Notes: a model not told the origin generated them from the letters alone. A stretch of DNA of 64,000 nucleotides from Nonomuraea sp. SYSU D8015 (GCF_008065375.1 NZ_VJYI01000003.1:434001-498000); one strand, 5' to 3'. Numbered from the stretch's first letter, positions 28,446-36,422 are shown. Program-made: numbers and translations.

Positions 28446-29237
28446 CTACCTTCCCAGATTTACATAATTGACAGGCCCGACGAACCCGAGCCGGCGGGAG
28501 ATCGCGAGTGCCACGTCGGACACCCGATGCGGGACCACGTCCTGCTTCCCGATCATCCGCTCACGCGGGCCCGCCACGCTGATCGCGCAGATGGGCATGC
28601 CGCGCTCGTCGCGGATCGCGGCGCCGAAGCAGAGCACGTCCGGCTCGTTCTCGCTGTTGTCGATCGAGTACCCGCGGGCGCGGGTCTCGTCGAGCTCGGC
28701 ACGCAGCCTCGCCCGGTCGGTGATCGTGGTGGGGGTGAACGCCTGCAGGTCGAGCCGGTCGATGAGGGCGTCGACCTCGTCGATCGGCAGAGCCGCGAGA
28801 TAGGCCTTGCCGAGTGACGTGCTGTGCATGGGGCGCCGGACGCCGAGCAGCCGGCGGACCGCGATGGAGTGATCGGTGACGTCCTCGTGGGCGACGTACA
28901 CCATCTGCTCGCCGTCGCGCACCGCCATCAGAGCGGCCTCCGACAGCTCCCGCGACAGATCCCGCAGATGCGCCTGGGCGGCGAGGTAGGGATCGAAGTT
29001 GGCCAGAGCCGCCATGCCGAGGGTCACGGCACGCTGGCCGAGCTGCACCCGCTCGGTCCCGTCCCAGTCGACGTAGCCCCGCTGACGCAACGCACCGAGG
29101 ATCCGGTAGGTGGCGCTACGCGACAGACCCAGCCGCTCCGCGATCTGCACCGCCGTGATGGATCGCTCGGAGGAGAGCAACTCCAGGATCGCGAAACCGC
29201 GCTCCAGAGTCCCAGTCAGACGGTCAAGCTCGGCCAT
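28446..29237 (-). CDS. IclR-family transcriptional regulator of the pectin-uptake operon
   Basis: A 263-aa regulator. The N-terminal winged helix-turn-helix is ITAVQIAERLGLSRSATYRIL, and the C-terminal IclR effector domain includes SLGKAYLAALP and a ligand-pocket region GYSIDNSENEPDVLCFGAAI. It is the first gene of the operon (7 bp before the binding protein), so it would control its own promoter as well as the transporter, GH105 and kduI. The KdgR-type IclR regulators of pectin catabolism respond to KDG; a similar effector is likely here but not shown. Ribosome site AGAGGG precedes ATG 29237. Confidence 0.93.
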   Translation of the reverse strand: MAELDRLTGTLERGFAILELLSSERSITAVQIAERLGLSRSATYRILGALRQRGYVDWDGTERVQLGQRAVTLGMAALANFDPYLAAQAHLRDLSRELSEAALMAVRDGEQMVYVAHEDVTDHSIAVRRLLGVRRPMHSTSLGKAYLAALPIDEVDALIDRLDLQAFTPTTITDRARLRAELDETRARGYSIDNSENEPDVLCFGAAIRDERGMPICAISVAGPRERMIGKQDVVPHRVSDVALAISRRLGFVGPVNYVNLGR

Positions 29238-29547
29238 AGCACCCTCTAACGGCCCGATGAGTGGGATGTGAAACCGATGATTGGGAGGAAACTACTGACA
29301 GTTGCCGCTTAGTGTCAATAGTCGGTAATGCAGTGGTTTGCCTTACCCCATTGCCCGTTCCGACGACGCGATGGCGGTCTGCCGAGGTGGGCGAGGAGAG
29401 CGTCGTCCGCGACGCGACCGGGCCTGGAGCTGCGCAACGCGGGATCAACGGGCGGCGTGTCCAAGTGCGCCATTTAGAGAGGCGGGAACGAAGGCCGCGC
29501 CACACGCCATATCTTCATACCGCAGGTATACCAGGTAGTCTTCTGGT
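29238..29547. other. Divergent intergenic region between iclR and the vapBC-like pair
   Basis: A 310-bp space with lower GC. It holds the candidate iclR promoter at 29289-29318 and the antitoxin operator at 29517-29549. The stretch 29340-29510 shows no gene or repeat that can be supported. Confidence 0.4.
29289..29318 (-). promoter_or_regulatory. Candidate promoter of the iclR-transporter-kduI operon, with an inverted repeat in the spacer
   Basis: On the minus strand TTGACA (29318-29313) and TAGTTT (29294-29289) are spaced by 18 bp, a good actinobacterial sigma-70-type match about 50 nt before the iclR start. Within the spacer lies the small palindrome ACTGACAGT (29294-29302), flanked by AACT/AGTT, a possible IclR binding site because it would block RNA polymerase. 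No experimental support. Confidence 0.5.
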
Positions 29548-29549
29548 AT
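29517..29549 (+). promoter_or_regulatory. Operator/promoter of the toxin-antitoxin pair (ATACC half-sites)
   Basis: A dense array of ATACC/GGTAT half-sites: ATACC-GCA-GGTAT (29517-29529), overlapping GGTATACC (29525-29532), and ATACCAG...CTGGTAT (29528-29534 with 29543-29549). The last arm overlaps the antitoxin start codon. A possible -10 box, TAGTCT (29536-29541), would place transcription start at or near ATG 29548, so the mRNA may be leaderless. Such arrays are usual for autorepression by an antitoxin-toxin complex. Confidence 0.6.
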
Positions 29550-29814
29550 GACTTCGGACATGACCACTATCAAGGTGCCCAAGACGGTGCGCGACCGACT
29601 CAACGCCATCGCGAACGAGCGAGGCCGCGGCACCACTCTGGCAGCCGTGCTGACCGACCTGCTCGACCAGCACGAAACGGAGAAGACCCGCGCCCGCCTC
29701 GCCTACCAAGAAGTGCTGGCCAAGGCCGAAGAAGACGCCGAAGCCATGGCCCGAGCCCAGCGACAGACGGAAAAGGCGATCCAGATCCTGCAAGCACGCG
29801 AGGCCGACAGGTGA
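29548..29814 (+). CDS. VapB/RHH-type antitoxin
   Basis: An 88-aa protein. The N-terminal MTTIKVPKTVRDRLNAIANERG is a ribbon-helix-helix DNA-binding motif. The C-terminal half is a charged helix (EKTRARLAYQEVLAKAEEDAE...) suited to wrapping a toxin. An internal ATG at 29560 is an alternative start. The stop overlaps the next gene's GTG by 4 bp (GTGA), the classic order antitoxin then toxin. Palindromic operator half-sites lie at the start codon. Confidence 0.82.
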   Translation: MTSDMTTIKVPKTVRDRLNAIANERGRGTTLAAVLTDLLDQHETEKTRARLAYQEVLAKAEEDAEAMARAQRQTEKAIQILQAREADR

Positions 29815-30233
29815 TCCCATTCGGCTATGTGCCGGACGACACCGTCCTGATCGAACTGGGCCGCCGGGATATGGCCCTGCACCGGCTCATCATCTCCTTC
29901 GATCGCGCCCACGTCCGTACCAGCGTGCCGTTCATCACCCTCGCCGCCGCCGAGGCGGTGCTGTCGCCCGATCAGCGGTTGGTGGTCCGCGGCGTGATCG
30001 ACGTCCTGGAACATGTGCACGTGGATCCGGTCGCGGCACACACCGAGGCCGCTCGACTGGCCGAGGTGGTGGCACGCATGGAGCAACCGGCCGACATGGC
30101 CGCCGCTCATGTCGTCGCGGTCTCCCAACATCTGGACTGGCCGGTCCTGACCGCCGATGCGGGCCGCTGGGACACCATCAAGGCCCACCTACCGTGGCAG
30201 GTCGAGCTGGTCGAGATCTCCGACCTGGACTGA
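29811..30233 (+). CDS. PIN-domain-like toxin
   Basis: A 140-aa protein starting at GTG 29811, translationally coupled to the antitoxin. The fold pattern of PIN nucleases is visible: an early hydrophobic strand with Asp (YVPDDTVLIELG), a central helix region with Glu (AAAEAVLSP), and a C-terminal AAHVVAVSQHLDWPVLTADAGRWD, where the Asp residues would bind Mg2+. Family members cleave RNA when freed from the antitoxin. The first Asp is in a slightly unusual setting (DDTVLIELG), so activity is not certain. Confidence 0.78.
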   Translation: MIPFGYVPDDTVLIELGRRDMALHRLIISFDRAHVRTSVPFITLAAAEAVLSPDQRLVVRGVIDVLEHVHVDPVAAHTEAARLAEVVARMEQPADMAAAHVVAVSQHLDWPVLTADAGRWDTIKAHLPWQVELVEISDLD

Positions 30234-30806
30234 CATGGCCTACGCCGATCGTCATGAACAGCCACGCACTCACGGTGTGGTTGACGACATGACAACCATC
30301 AAGGTGCCCGGTCGATACGGGACCGGCTCAACGCCGTCGGCGACGAGCGAGGCCGGCCACATCTCGACCGCTGGGCCGACGTCGTGTCGTTGATAGCGCT
30401 AGCAGCGCTCTTCGCTCGCTTCGACGAACAGGTCCTCGATGGTCGGGTGGTGACTGCGCGAGTGACCCACGTTTCCAGTTGGGCGAGATCGGCAGGATCT
30501 CCACCGCCAGTTGGGGGCGGTCGTGAACAGCTCTTTGAGGGCGTCGCGCCGGGTGGCATGCCACTCATTGTCACAAAGCAAGTACCTAGAGTGACGGAGA
30601 ATCGCCTGAGTGGCGGTTGGGCCGCGCCATAGAAGCCGCGCGAGCGATCGCTACTGTAGTCACTGCGATCACGCGGCAGGAAAAGCTGACCCACGAGCGG
30701 CGTTTGGGTCGGGAGGTTTCGGCCTTCGCGGACAAGACGTCTCGGCAGCGCTCGCCGACGGAGCGGGCAGGCGGCACGGGAGCCGCAGCTGGCAGGGTCC
30801 GGGAGG
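30234..30806. other. Degenerate region downstream of the toxin-antitoxin pair
   Basis: About 570 bp with no intact gene. It contains the antitoxin relic (30284-30356). On the minus strand at 30399-30581 are short pieces in two frames (ALKELFTTAPNW, then EILPISPNWKRGS) that look like a decayed protein but cannot be identified. Short open frames on the plus strand around 30620-31020 lack ribosome sites and protein-like composition. Confidence 0.4.
30284..30356 (+). pseudogene. Relic of a second antitoxin start
   Basis: ATG 30289 opens MTTIKVP, identical to the antitoxin at 29560. The following bases (CTCAACGCCGTCG, ACGAGCGAGGCCG) still resemble the antitoxin gene, but a small deletion shifts the frame straight after MTTIKVP. 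The similarity covers about 70 bp and then disappears. Confidence 0.65.
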
Positions 30807-31346
30807 TCAGAGCCAGCTGGCGCGGACGCTCGTGCCGGAGTCGGCGTCGGGCGGGGTGGCGAGTTCGCCTGAGCGGACGCGGTCGAGCAGCCGTCCCACC
30901 GTCTCGACGATCTCCGGGACTCGGTCGCGCAACCCGGCCACGTCGGCGGGAGAGACCTCGTCCCCGCCGACGCCGACCTCCTTCAGCACACCCTCCAGGT
31001 CCGCCAGTCGCTCAGCCAGCCACGTGAGCGGCTCGGCGGACAGTCGCTCGTCGAAGACCCGCCTCCCCGGCTCCCATCCGTCGATCGACGGATGGTGGTG
31101 GGTGCGGTCGAAGCTTCCCGGCGTCCCGGAGACCGACTCCAGCAGGTCGATCCGCCACAGCGGCCGGTCGACGGTGATGGGGCGGGCCGAGTAGATCGAG
31201 CCCTTCAGCTCACCCGGTTCGAGCCTGCGGATCTCCAGCCGGACGCCTCGCTCGGCGCCCTCCTGGCCCGGGATCGGGTCGGGGTCGACGAAGTAGATGT
31301 CACTCACGGCCACGCCGATCCGCTCGAAGCCGAACAGGTAGAGCAC
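30807..31346 (-). CDS. Conserved-looking hypothetical protein next to selD
   Basis: A 179-aa protein, not recognised. Start GTG 31346 with GAAGGAAG 9 nt upstream; the frame is open further upstream only as a shadow of selD. The N-terminal half looks beta-rich (LYLFGFERIGVAVSDIYFVD, VRLEIRRLE), followed by TVDRPLWRIDLLESVSG and THHHPSIDGWEPGRRVFDE. The C-terminus is helical (LTWLAERLADLEGVLKEV). It follows selD on the same strand after 71 bp, so it may be co-expressed, but a selenium link is only positional. Confidence 0.7.
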   Translation of the reverse strand: MLYLFGFERIGVAVSDIYFVDPDPIPGQEGAERGVRLEIRRLEPGELKGSIYSARPITVDRPLWRIDLLESVSGTPGSFDRTHHHPSIDGWEPGRRVFDERLSAEPLTWLAERLADLEGVLKEVGVGGDEVSPADVAGLRDRVPEIVETVGRLLDRVRSGELATPPDADSGTSVRASWL

Positions 31347-31417
31347 GGGGAACCACTTCCTTCGCAGGTCTCGGTGGAGGGGCTCCGCTTCAACGTAACC
31401 CGGGAGGCCTGGCCGGG

Positions 31418-32416
31418 CTACCGGACGATCAGCGTGTGCTCCCCCGCTGCCACGAGTTCGCCGATCACCGGCGCTCCCGGCACCTCGCCGGCCACCAGCA
31501 GCCCGCCCGAGGTCTGCGCGTCGGCCAGCAGGAGCAGGTCCTCCTCGGTCGTCCCACCGGCGTCGAGGTGCGGCGAGACCCAGGCCAGGTTGCGGCGGGT
31601 GCCGCCGCTGACATACCCGTCCCGCACCGCCTCCCTGGCCCCCTCCAGGTACGGCACCGCCGCGGCGTCCACGACGGCGGTGACGCCGCTGGCCCTGGCC
31701 AGCTTGAACAGGTGCCCCAGCAGGCCGAACCCGGTCACGTCCGTCGCGCACCGCGCGCCCGACGTCCGGGCGGCACGTGACGCGTCCCGGTTGAGCGTGG
31801 TCATGGACGCGATCGCCTCGGGGAAGACCTCGCCCGTGGCCTTGTGACGGGAGTTGAGCACGCCGACGCCGAGGGGCTTGGTCAGGCTCAGCGGCAGGCC
31901 GGGACGCCCGGCGTCGAGGCGCAGCAGGGCGGCGGGGTCGGCCAGGCCGGTGACGGCCATGCCGTACTTGGGCTCGGCGTCGTCGATGCTGTGCCCGCCG
32001 CCGACGGCGCAGCCCGCCTTCGCGGCCACGTCGAGGCCGCCGCGCAGCACCTCGTGGGCGAGCTCCATGGGCAGGATGTCGCGGGGCCAGCCGAGCAGGT
32101 TGAGCGCGACGAGCGGCTCGCCGCCGACGGCGTAGACGTCCGACAGGGCGTTGGCGGCGGCGATCCGGCCGAAGTCGTACGGGTCGTCGACGACCGGGGC
32201 GAAGAAGTCGACGGTGGAGACGAGGGCACGGTCGCCGTCCACGCGTACGACGGCGGCGTCGTCGCCGTGTTCGAGCCCGATCAGCAGCTCTCGTCCGGAA
32301 TCTTCGTCGGAGTCGAAGGAGGGGAAGGCGGCCAGGACCGCCTCCAGCTCGCCGGGCGGGATCTTGCAACTGCATCCGCCGCCACGGGCGTACTGCGTGA
32401 GCCTGATATCCGTCAT
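31418..32416 (-). CDS. selD: Selenide, water dikinase (selenophosphate synthetase)
   Basis: A 332-aa AIR-synthase-like enzyme making selenophosphate, the selenium donor for Sec-tRNA. The catalytic N-terminus is RGGGCSCKIPPG (Cys15 at the Sec/Cys position, Lys18). Further family motifs: LVSTVDFFAPVVDDPYDFG, ANALSDVYAVGG, AVGGGHSIDD and DVTGFGLLGHL. ATG 32416 has no ribosome site. A minus-strand -10-like GATACT seven bases before the ATG suggests a leaderless mRNA. The 5' end lies only 24 bp from tRNA-Sec on the opposite strand. Confidence 0.95.
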   Translation of the reverse strand: MTDIRLTQYARGGGCSCKIPPGELEAVLAAFPSFDSDEDSGRELLIGLEHGDDAAVVRVDGDRALVSTVDFFAPVVDDPYDFGRIAAANALSDVYAVGGEPLVALNLLGWPRDILPMELAHEVLRGGLDVAAKAGCAVGGGHSIDDAEPKYGMAVTGLADPAALLRLDAGRPGLPLSLTKPLGVGVLNSRHKATGEVFPEAIASMTTLNRDASRAARTSGARCATDVTGFGLLGHLFKLARASGVTAVVDAAAVPYLEGAREAVRDGYVSGGTRRNLAWVSPHLDAGGTTEEDLLLLADAQTSGGLLVAGEVPGAPVIGELVAAGEHTLIVR

Positions 32417-32440
32417 AGCGTGAAGTATCGTCTCGTTCTT
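32417..32440. promoter_or_regulatory. 24-bp divergent spacer between selD and tRNA-Sec
   Basis: Both genes read outward from this spacer. On the plus strand TATCGT (32426-32431) and on the minus strand GATACT overlap each other and could serve as -10 elements. Each promoter's -35 region would have to lie inside the other gene. Confidence 0.4.
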
Positions 32441-32532
32441 GGAGGCGCGTGTGTTCTGGTGGTCACCCCGGTCTTCAAAACCGGTGGGCGGCGCGCGGCG
32501 TCGCCGGCGGGTTCGATTCCCGTGCGCCTCCG
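32441..32532 (+). tRNA. selC: tRNA-Sec (anticodon TCA)
   Basis: 92 nt, unusually long. The 8-bp acceptor stem GGAGGCGC pairs with GCGCCTCC (32524-32531) and the discriminator is G (32532). The anticodon stem-loop CCGGT-CTTCAAA-ACCGG has TCA at 32475-32477, which reads UGA. A large variable arm (GGGCGGCGCGCGGCGTCGCC) is followed by a 5-bp T-stem and TTCGATT loop. No CCA is encoded. These features are those of bacterial selenocysteine tRNA, and selA/selB follow directly. Confidence 0.97.
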
Positions 32533-32597
32533 CTCAAGCTCCGCATGTCCCACTGGCTGAGGCTGATGACACCAGGCCCCATGAACGCGAGGTCCCG

Positions 32598-32627
32598 ATG
32601 AGCGACGACGCGAGGGCGTCCGGATGA
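32598..32627 (+). CDS. Possible 9-codon leader peptide before selA
   Basis: ATG 32598 with GAGG upstream encodes MSDDARASG and stops at TGA 32625-32627, overlapping the selA ATG (32624) in ATGA. This may couple ribosomes into selA, or it may be chance. Too short for compositional tests. Confidence 0.3.
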   Translation: MSDDARASG

Positions 32628-33955
32628 CCGCCGGCCCCCGCCGGGCCGCCGACCCCATCTCCACCGGCGTCCCTCCGCCAGCCGGCGATCCGCGGCGGCG
32701 GATCCCGCGTACCGACGCCGTCCTGGCCGATCCGCGTGTGGTCGAGGCGGGTCGCGGCGTGAGCCGGGCCGCCGTCAAGGCCGCGGTCGTCGTGGCGCAA
32801 CAGCAGGCCAGGGAGGGGCGCATCGCGCCGGAGGAGGTCGTGGGGGCCGCCGTGTCGGCCCTGGCCACGGGGCCACGCCGGGTGATCAACGCCACCGGGG
32901 TCCTCGTGCACACCAATCTGGGCCGCGCCCCGCTCTCCCAAGCCGCCGTCGAGGCCGTCGCGGCCGCCGCCGGGAGCACGGACGTCGAGTTCGACCTGGT
33001 GACCGGGGAGCGGGCGCGGCGTGGCCGGGCGGCGCTGGCCGCGCTGGCGGCGGCGGTTCCCGAGGCGGGGGACGTGCACGTCGTCAACAACAACGCGGCG
33101 GCCCTGGTGCTGGCGGCGACCGCGCTGGGGGCCGGGCGGGAGATCGTCATCAGCCGCGGCGAGATGGTGGCGATCGGCGACGGTTTCCGCCTCCCCGACC
33201 TGCTCGAATCCACGGGGGCGCGGCTGCGCGAGGTCGGCACCACCAATCGCACCGAGGCCCGCGACTACGCCGACGCGATCGGCGACGCCACCGGGTTCGT
33301 GCTCAAGGTCCACCCGTCCAACTTCCGCGTCGAGGGCTTCACCTCCGCCGCCTCGGTCGGCGAGCTGAGCACGCTCCCGGTGCCCGTGGTGGTGGACGTC
33401 GGCTCGGGCCTCCTCGATCCTGACCCGCTCCTCCCGGACGAGCCGGACATGCGTACGGCGCTGCGCTCGGGCGCCGCCCTGGTGACGGCCAGCGGCGACA
33501 AGCTCCTCGGCGGTCCCCAGGCCGGCCTGATCCTGGGCCGCGCCGACCTGGTGCATCGCCTGCGCCGCCATCCCCTGGCCCGCGCCCTGCGGGTGGACAA
33601 GCTGACCCTGGCGGCCCTGGAGGCCACGCTCCGCTCGGACCCGCCCGTGCGCCTCGCCCTCCACGCCGACCTGGAGGACCTGCGAAAGCGCGCCCACCGC
33701 CTCGCCGGCCTGCTGAGGGGTGCCGTGGAGTGCGACGTGGTGGGCAGCGTGAGCGTCGTGGGCGGCGGCGGAGCGCCGGGCTGTGAGCTGCCGAGCGTGG
33801 CGCTCGCCCTGCCCGAACGGCTCGCGCTCCCGCTCCGCCTGGGCGAGCCCGCCGTGGTCGGGCGGGTCGCGGGCGGCAGGCTCCTCGTCGACGTGCGCTC
33901 CGTACCGCCCGATCTCGACGACGAGCTCGTGGAGGCGATCCTGGCATGTACGTGA
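32624..33955 (+). CDS. selA: L-seryl-tRNA(Sec) selenium transferase
   Basis: A 443-aa PLP enzyme that converts Ser-tRNA(Sec) to Sec-tRNA(Sec) using selenophosphate. Signature regions: RRVINATGVLVHTNLGRAPL, VNNNAAALVLA, VGTTNRTEARDY and the Schiff-base lysine Lys293 in TASGDKLLGGPQAGL. The N-terminus is slightly longer than in E. coli. Start ATG 32624; the stop lies 10 bp inside selB, so the two are translationally coupled. It lies downstream of tRNA-Sec in the same direction. Confidence 0.96.
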   Translation: MTAGPRRAADPISTGVPPPAGDPRRRIPRTDAVLADPRVVEAGRGVSRAAVKAAVVVAQQQAREGRIAPEEVVGAAVSALATGPRRVINATGVLVHTNLGRAPLSQAAVEAVAAAAGSTDVEFDLVTGERARRGRAALAALAAAVPEAGDVHVVNNNAAALVLAATALGAGREIVISRGEMVAIGDGFRLPDLLESTGARLREVGTTNRTEARDYADAIGDATGFVLKVHPSNFRVEGFTSAASVGELSTLPVPVVVDVGSGLLDPDPLLPDEPDMRTALRSGAALVTASGDKLLGGPQAGLILGRADLVHRLRRHPLARALRVDKLTLAALEATLRSDPPVRLALHADLEDLRKRAHRLAGLLRGAVECDVVGSVSVVGGGGAPGCELPSVALALPERLALPLRLGEPAVVGRVAGGRLLVDVRSVPPDLDDELVEAILACT

Positions 33956-35871
33956 TCGCCACGGCCGGCCACGTCGACCACGGGAAGTCCACGCTGGTCC
34001 GCGCGCTCACCGGCATCGAGCCCGACAGGTGGGCCGAGGAGCGCCGCCGCGGCATGACCATCGACCTCGGCTTCGCCTGGACGACCCTGCCGTCGGGCCG
34101 CCGGCTGGCGTTCGTGGACGTGCCGGGGCACGAGCGGTTCGTCACCAACATGCTGGCCGGGCTCGGCCCGGTGCCCGCCGTGATGTTCGTGCTGGCCGCC
34201 GACCAAGGCTGGCAGGCCCAGTCCCAGGAGCACTGGGAGGCGATCAAGGCGCTCGGCGTGGACCGTGGCCTGCTGGTGGTGACCCGGTGCGACCTCATGG
34301 ATCCCGCGCTGGCGGTGGAGGAGGCCCGCGAGCGTATCCCCTGGCCGGTGGTCACGGTGAGCGGCAGCACCGGGGAGGGCCTGGATGACCTGCGGCTCGG
34401 GCTCGACCGACTGGTCGCGTCGCTGCCGCCGCCGGACCCGCGCGCTCCGGTACGCCTGTGGATCGACCGGGCCTTCACCATCACGGGCGCGGGCACGGTC
34501 GTCACGGGCACGCTCGCGGCCGGCACGCTGCGGTCCGACGACACGCTCGTGCTGGGCGGCGAGCGGGTACGGGTGAAGGCCCTGCAGGTCATGGGCGAAC
34601 CGGCGACCGAGGTCACGGCCACCGCCCGCGTGGCGGTCAATCTGCGGGGCGTCGAACGCGACCGGGCGGTCCGCGGCGAGACGCTGCTCACTCCCGACGC
34701 CTGGATCGAGACGGACGTGGTGGACGCGCGACTGGATGTGCGGATGGATCCGCAGCGAGGCGAGGACATCCATCCACGCGCGCGGAGCCATGGCTCGGCC
34801 AATCAGCTCGGCCCGGTGCCCCGCGAGGCCGTCCTGCACATCGGTTCGGCATCGGTGCCGGTACGCATCCGCCCCATGAGCCCGGGCGCGCCGCTTCCGT
34901 CCGGCACGACCGGCGCCATCGCCACGGCACGATTGACGCTGGCCCGGCCGCTGCCCCTGCGCATCGGCGATCGGGCGTTGTTGCGCTGCCCGGGACGGCC
35001 GATCACGAGCGTGCTGGTGCTCGACGTGCGGCCGCCGGCGCTGCGCCGCCGTGGAGCGGGCGCGAGGCGGGCGGCGGAGCTGGCGCCGTTCGCCGGCCCC
35101 GAGGTCACGGGAGTGCCGGATGCCGCCACCGTGCTCGGCTGGCGTGGAGTGGTGCGGCGGTCCGAGCTCGTCGCCATGGGATGTGATCCGGGCGTGCTCG
35201 ACGTGCCAGGGGTCGGGGACTGGGTGGTCGATCCGGCGCGGTGGGCGAGCCTGGTGGTGCGGCTGAAGGAGGTCGTGGCCGAGCACCCCGGCATCTCGGA
35301 GGACGCGGCCAGGACCGCGCTCGGCCTGCCTACCCGTGACCTGGTCGAGGCGCTAGTCAAGACCTGCCCGCCGCTGCGCCTGTCCGAGGGGCGGATCGAC
35401 GGCGGCGGCGTGCCCGGGGAGGTCGTCAGCGCCGTCGAACGGCTGCGTGCCGAGCTGGCCGAGACGCCGTACCTGGCGCCGGAGGCGGCGCGGCTCCCCG
35501 AGCTCGGGCTGAGCAAGCGGACGGTGGCGCTGGCCGTGCGGGCCGGGATGGTGCTGCGGCTCACCGACGGGGTCGTGCTGCTGCCCGGGGCCGACACGGA
35601 GGCGGCACGCATCCTGGCGAAGCTGCCGCAGCCGTTCACGGCCGGGGACGCGCGCGCCGCGCTCGGCACCAACCGGCGGGTCATCATCCCGCTGCTGGAG
35701 CACCTCGACCGGCTCCGCCTCACCCGCAGGATCGACGACCGCCTCCGCGTCGTCGTCGACCAGCACGCAGCCGACCCGCAAGAGGCCGGACCGCACACAA
35801 CCGGACCGCACGAAGCCTCGTCGCACCGAGCCGGGCCGCACCGAGCCGGGCCGCGCGGGGCGGCGCCGTGA
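33946..35871 (+). CDS. selB: Selenocysteine-specific elongation factor
   Basis: A 641-aa EF-Tu-like GTPase that delivers Sec-tRNA to UGA codons marked by a SECIS. G1 AGHVDHGKSTLVRALTG, G2 region RRRGMTIDLGFAW, G3 DVPGHERF and G4-like TRCD. Domains II/III (AFTITGAGTVVTGTLAAG) follow, then winged-helix repeats in the C-terminal third that bind the SECIS RNA (LPQPFTAGDARAALGTNRR). The last roughly 30 residues are a His/Gly/Pro repeat tail (GPH-type units) without known function. Overlaps selA by 10 bp and the next gene in GTGA. Confidence 0.96.
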   Translation: MYVIATAGHVDHGKSTLVRALTGIEPDRWAEERRRGMTIDLGFAWTTLPSGRRLAFVDVPGHERFVTNMLAGLGPVPAVMFVLAADQGWQAQSQEHWEAIKALGVDRGLLVVTRCDLMDPALAVEEARERIPWPVVTVSGSTGEGLDDLRLGLDRLVASLPPPDPRAPVRLWIDRAFTITGAGTVVTGTLAAGTLRSDDTLVLGGERVRVKALQVMGEPATEVTATARVAVNLRGVERDRAVRGETLLTPDAWIETDVVDARLDVRMDPQRGEDIHPRARSHGSANQLGPVPREAVLHIGSASVPVRIRPMSPGAPLPSGTTGAIATARLTLARPLPLRIGDRALLRCPGRPITSVLVLDVRPPALRRRGAGARRAAELAPFAGPEVTGVPDAATVLGWRGVVRRSELVAMGCDPGVLDVPGVGDWVVDPARWASLVVRLKEVVAEHPGISEDAARTALGLPTRDLVEALVKTCPPLRLSEGRIDGGGVPGEVVSAVERLRAELAETPYLAPEAARLPELGLSKRTVALAVRAGMVLRLTDGVVLLPGADTEAARILAKLPQPFTAGDARAALGTNRRVIIPLLEHLDRLRLTRRIDDRLRVVVDQHAADPQEAGPHTTGPHEASSHRAGPHRAGPRGAAP

Positions 35872-36422
35872 GCGGGCAGGGCGAGCGCGCCCGGGCCGTG
35901 GCGGACGTGCGGGTCGGAGTCGTGCTGCCCAGGCCGCAGGAGGATCCCGGCGAGTGGCTCACCGACGCGGTGGCGTTCGAGGCGGCCGGGGCCCACGCGC
36001 TCTGGGTCGAGCACGGCGCGGCCCCGTCGCTCGACCCCCTCACGCTGACCGCCGCCCTCGCCGCGCTGACCTACCGATCGCTCCTGGCCGTGGCCGTCCC
36101 CCAGGCACCCGCGCCCCAGGCGCTCGCGACGGTGGAGCGGCTGAGCCGGGGCCGTCTCGCCCTCATCGCCGACCAGCCCCAGACAGGCACCCGGACGATG
36201 GTGCGGATCGCGGAGGGCGAGGCGTACGAGGAGGCCGGGGCGGGGAGGTGGGTGCCGGTCGCCGTGCCGGCCGGGCGGCCCGCCTGGCGGGAGACCCTGC
36301 GGCTGGCGGCCGAGCGCGGCGATCACGGTGTGCTCGTGCCCGCCGACCCGCGCCTGCTCGACCTCCTGCGCAACCCCGACGACCCGGGCGGCCGCCACGA
36401 CCTCCAGCTCGCTCAGGGCTAG
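35868..36422 (+). CDS. Short luciferase-like (LLM) domain protein
   Basis: A 184-aa protein; start GTG 35868 overlaps the selB stop (GTGA). The N-terminal part resembles the first half of bacterial luciferase-like TIM barrels (VRVGVVLPRPQEDPGEWL, AAGAHALWVEHGAAPSLDPL, ALTYRSLLAVAVPQAPAP, ATVERLSRGRLALI). It is about half the usual length (300-350 aa), so it may not bind flavin. Placement between selB and fdhA, coupled to selB, suggests a role with selenoprotein or FDH production, but there is no direct evidence. Confidence 0.65.
   Translation: MSGQGERARAVADVRVGVVLPRPQEDPGEWLTDAVAFEAAGAHALWVEHGAAPSLDPLTLTAALAALTYRSLLAVAVPQAPAPQALATVERLSRGRLALIADQPQTGTRTMVRIAEGEAYEEAGAGRWVPVAVPAGRPAWRETLRLAAERGDHGVLVPADPRLLDLLRNPDDPGGRHDLQLAQG

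Noticed and set aside
30617..31194. Plus-strand open frames of 136 and 194 aa
   Set aside because: Arg/Ser/Pro-rich, no ribosome site, and largely antisense to the hypothetical gene at 30807-31346.
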